From Lachnospiraceae bacterium (GTDB lineage Bacteria > Bacillota > Clostridia > Lachnospirales > Lachnospiraceae), in NCBI GenBank assembly GCA_900752065.1, contig CAADTT010000063.1, positions 1 through 14,279 on the forward strand: a stretch of 14,279 nt of DNA, written 5' to 3'. Below are positions 12,658 through 14,279 of this stretch, in pieces (the first letter of the stretch is position 1; every line of letters begins with the position of its first letter). The position numbers were made by a program, and so were the translations under genes. The notes under the pieces are model-generated. The model searched no databases. It saw only the letters and a list, made by a program, of their open reading frames with translations, and was not told the origin of the DNA.

Positions 12658-14142
12658 ATGATAAGAGAGTTATATGAAAAAATCAGCAGCAAAACAGAGG
12701 TGCGGGCGAATCTGATCGCCCTGAAAAAAGCCATCCGGGATGAAAACGAAAAAAGAGCGCTGGCTTATCTTCTGGCGGGAGATTATGCGGAGCTGGCCGG
12801 GCTTTTGAAGCATGAGGATGCCAAGGTGCGGAAAAATGCTGCCATGATCCTGGGGGAGATGGAGTGCGAGGATATGCTGCCGGAGCTTTGGAAGGCATAT
12901 CAGAAAGAGCAGCAGCTCTTTGTCCGTCCTTCTTATCTGAAAGCGATGGCAGCGTATGACTGCCGGATTTATCTTCCGGAACTGAAAAAGAGAAAGGAGC
13001 TGCTGATGAGCCGCCCGGCAGCAGAGACGGACGCCAAGCACGTAAAGGAGGAGTTGGCTGAACTTCGGGGGCTGCTTCTGAAATACGAAAAGGAGAGGAG
13101 ACATGTTTTTACGGAGCTGTCAAGGGAGACGGATGTGATCCTTCTGACCAACCGGGAGCACCGGGAGGTTACGAGAGAACAGCTCCCGGAAGAAAAAACA
13201 GTACTTCTGGCAGGCGGCATCCGTATCCACACCCGCGATGTGCAGAAGCTTTTTCAGATTCGTACATGGACAGAAATGCTGTTTCCGGTTCCGGGAACGG
13301 CAGTGCTTCCGGAAGATCCCAGAGAGGCCGGGGAGCGGCTGGCAAAATCAGGACTTCTGCCATTCCTTGGGAGCTGCCACAGAGGGGAAGGCCCCTTCTA
13401 CTTCCGGGCTGAGATCCGCGGGAGAATGGACAGAGACGAAAAAAGCAGCTTTGTCAGGAAGCTGGCTGCCGGACTGGAGGCGGCTTCCAGTATGGAATTG
13501 ATCAATTCCGCATCTGATTATGAGATCGAGCTTCGGCTGCTTCAGAAAAAGGACGGAGGATTCATCCCGCTTCTGAAGCTGTACACATGGAAGGACGGGA
13601 GATTTGCCTACCGGAAAAATGTGCTGGCATCCTCAATCCATCCGGCAAATGCAGCCCTGCTTATGAGGCTGTTAAAACCGTATTTGAAGGAACATGCACA
13701 GGTTCTGGACCCGTTCTGCGGCGTGGGGACGATGCTCGTCGAGAGACAGCGGCTGATGGCGGCAAATCCCCTCTATGGGATCGATATCTACCCGGAAGCT
13801 ATTGAGAAGGCCAGAGAAAATGCAGAAGCGGCAAAAGTGAGGATTAACTTTATCAACCGTGATTTTTTGGATTTCAGACACGAATATCTTTTTGACGAGA
13901 TCATTACAAATATGCCTGGAGTCACGCGAACGAAAGGCGTGGAGGAGATCACGGAGCTTTACGAAAGGTTTTTCCGAAAGGTGCCGGAGGTCTTGAAAAA
14001 AGACGGGCTTCTGGCAGTCTATACGACGGAAGAAGGAATTTTGCTGCATTGCCTGAGGCAGTGTGATTTCCTGAAGGTGGAAAAAAGATGGACGGTGAGG
14101 GAAAAGGAGGGAAGCGTGCTCTATGCGCTTCGTTGTGTGTGA
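12658..14142 (+). CDS. HEAT-like region fused to an RNA-methyltransferase-like (UPF0020/TRM11-type) domain
   Basis: From ATG 12658 the protein has 494 residues. An upstream in-frame ATG at 12583 would overlap the amidase gene by 74 bases and is unlikely. AGGAGA at 12640-12645 serves ATG 12658. Residues about 25-130 are helical and HEAT-repeat-like (LKHEDAKVRKNAAMILGEME, ELWKAYQKEQQLFVRPSYLK). A middle region (about 150-330) has no motif I recognise. The C-terminal third is a class I SAM methyltransferase: motif I is VLDPFCGVGTMLVE with DPFCGVGT at 351-358, an acidic residue follows in YGIDIYPEAIEKA, and the catalytic motif is NMPG at 418-421. DPFCG-GT with a HPA segment just before is characteristic of RlmL/TrmN/Trm11-like RNA base methyltransferases. 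NMPG replaces the common NPPY/DPPY. The substrate is unknown, rRNA or tRNA being most likely. A THUMP domain is not evident. Confidence 0.85.
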   Translation: MIRELYEKISSKTEVRANLIALKKAIRDENEKRALAYLLAGDYAELAGLLKHEDAKVRKNAAMILGEMECEDMLPELWKAYQKEQQLFVRPSYLKAMAAYDCRIYLPELKKRKELLMSRPAAETDAKHVKEELAELRGLLLKYEKERRHVFTELSRETDVILLTNREHREVTREQLPEEKTVLLAGGIRIHTRDVQKLFQIRTWTEMLFPVPGTAVLPEDPREAGERLAKSGLLPFLGSCHRGEGPFYFRAEIRGRMDRDEKSSFVRKLAAGLEAASSMELINSASDYEIELRLLQKKDGGFIPLLKLYTWKDGRFAYRKNVLASSIHPANAALLMRLLKPYLKEHAQVLDPFCGVGTMLVERQRLMAANPLYGIDIYPEAIEKARENAEAAKVRINFINRDFLDFRHEYLFDEIITNMPGVTRTKGVEEITELYERFFRKVPEVLKKDGLLAVYTTEEGILLHCLRQCDFLKVEKRWTVREKEGSVLYALRCV

Positions 14143-14196
14143 TGAAAATGACAAACAATGTGCAATAATATGATTTTGAAGCCAGTTTTGAAAGGT

Positions 14197-14220
14197 AAAA
14201 AAAAATCGCACAAAATGTGC
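14197..14220 (-). terminator. Weak minus-strand terminator-like sequence
   Basis: GCACA (14208-14212) and TGTGC (14216-14220) form a short stem with loop AAA. On the minus strand the stem is followed, after two bases, by nine T (A run at 14197-14205). The stem is only 5 bp and no minus-strand gene is visible, so this may be chance. The rest of 14143-14279 is AT-rich and contains no gene I can support. Confidence 0.25.
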
Positions 14221-14279
14221 TGATTTCATGTGGATTCCTAAAAGATGGTGTAAAATATAAGAAAAACTTTTTCGCAGAG

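Noticed and set aside
14161..14279. Promoter candidates near the right edge (TTGAAA at 14188, TAAAAT at 14251)
   Set aside because: The hexamers are poor or wrongly spaced, and the downstream gene is outside the window, so nothing supports a choice.
1..14279. CRISPR arrays, tRNA or rRNA genes, defence or toxin-antitoxin systems
   Set aside because: No regularly spaced repeats, no tRNA-like cloverleaf or rRNA sequence, and no characteristic protein motifs were seen on either strand.

Overview
The window looks like a piece of a low-to-mid GC Firmicutes chromosome, most likely Lachnospiraceae (Clostridia). The evidence is the run dprA-topA-codY downstream of a comM/yifB remnant, a groES-groEL operon with a perfect CIRCE operator, strong AGGAGG ribosome sites, and two small membrane proteins of a kind I associate with this family. 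All recognisable genes are on the + strand. Genus cannot be fixed from the sequence alone.

Left part (1 to about 1890): the 3' end of a thiol-redox operon, consisting of the C-terminus of thioredoxin reductase, a DUF6132-like small membrane protein, a CcdA-type transmembrane electron carrier and a membrane-anchored TlpA/ResA-like thioredoxin. These genes abut or overlap and probably form a relay carrying reducing power from NADPH across the membrane. The operon ends at a strong terminator, followed by a minus-strand terminator-like palindrome and three copies of a 9-bp motif. Coding sequence then resumes in the middle of comM. The simplest reading is that an integrated element has split comM, that the redox genes are cargo at its right end, and that the other half of comM lies to the left of the window.

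Middle (about 1890 to 8800): the comM 3' fragment, dprA (DNA processing for transformation and recombination), topA (topoisomerase I), codY (global GTP/branched-chain amino acid sensor) and the groES-groEL chaperonin operon. codY has its own promoter with CodY-box-like sequences over it. groE has a canonical promoter, CIRCE and a 10-bp phased repeat upstream. Intrinsic terminators follow codY and groEL.

Right part (8800 to 14279): two uncharacterised small membrane proteins, then a very long near-perfect palindrome flanked by a 9-bp direct repeat, which looks like a miniature inverted-repeat element. It sits just upstream of a consensus promoter for guaB (IMP dehydrogenase). After a terminator come a membrane-anchored N-acetylmuramoyl-L-alanine amidase and, one base later, a protein joining an N-terminal HEAT-like region to a C-terminal RNA-methyltransferase-like domain. 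The last 137 bases hold no gene I can support.

The parts most worth a second look are the comM junction with its motif cluster (1763-1905) and the palindromic element before guaB (10120-10235). No complete new defence, CRISPR or secretion system is visible.
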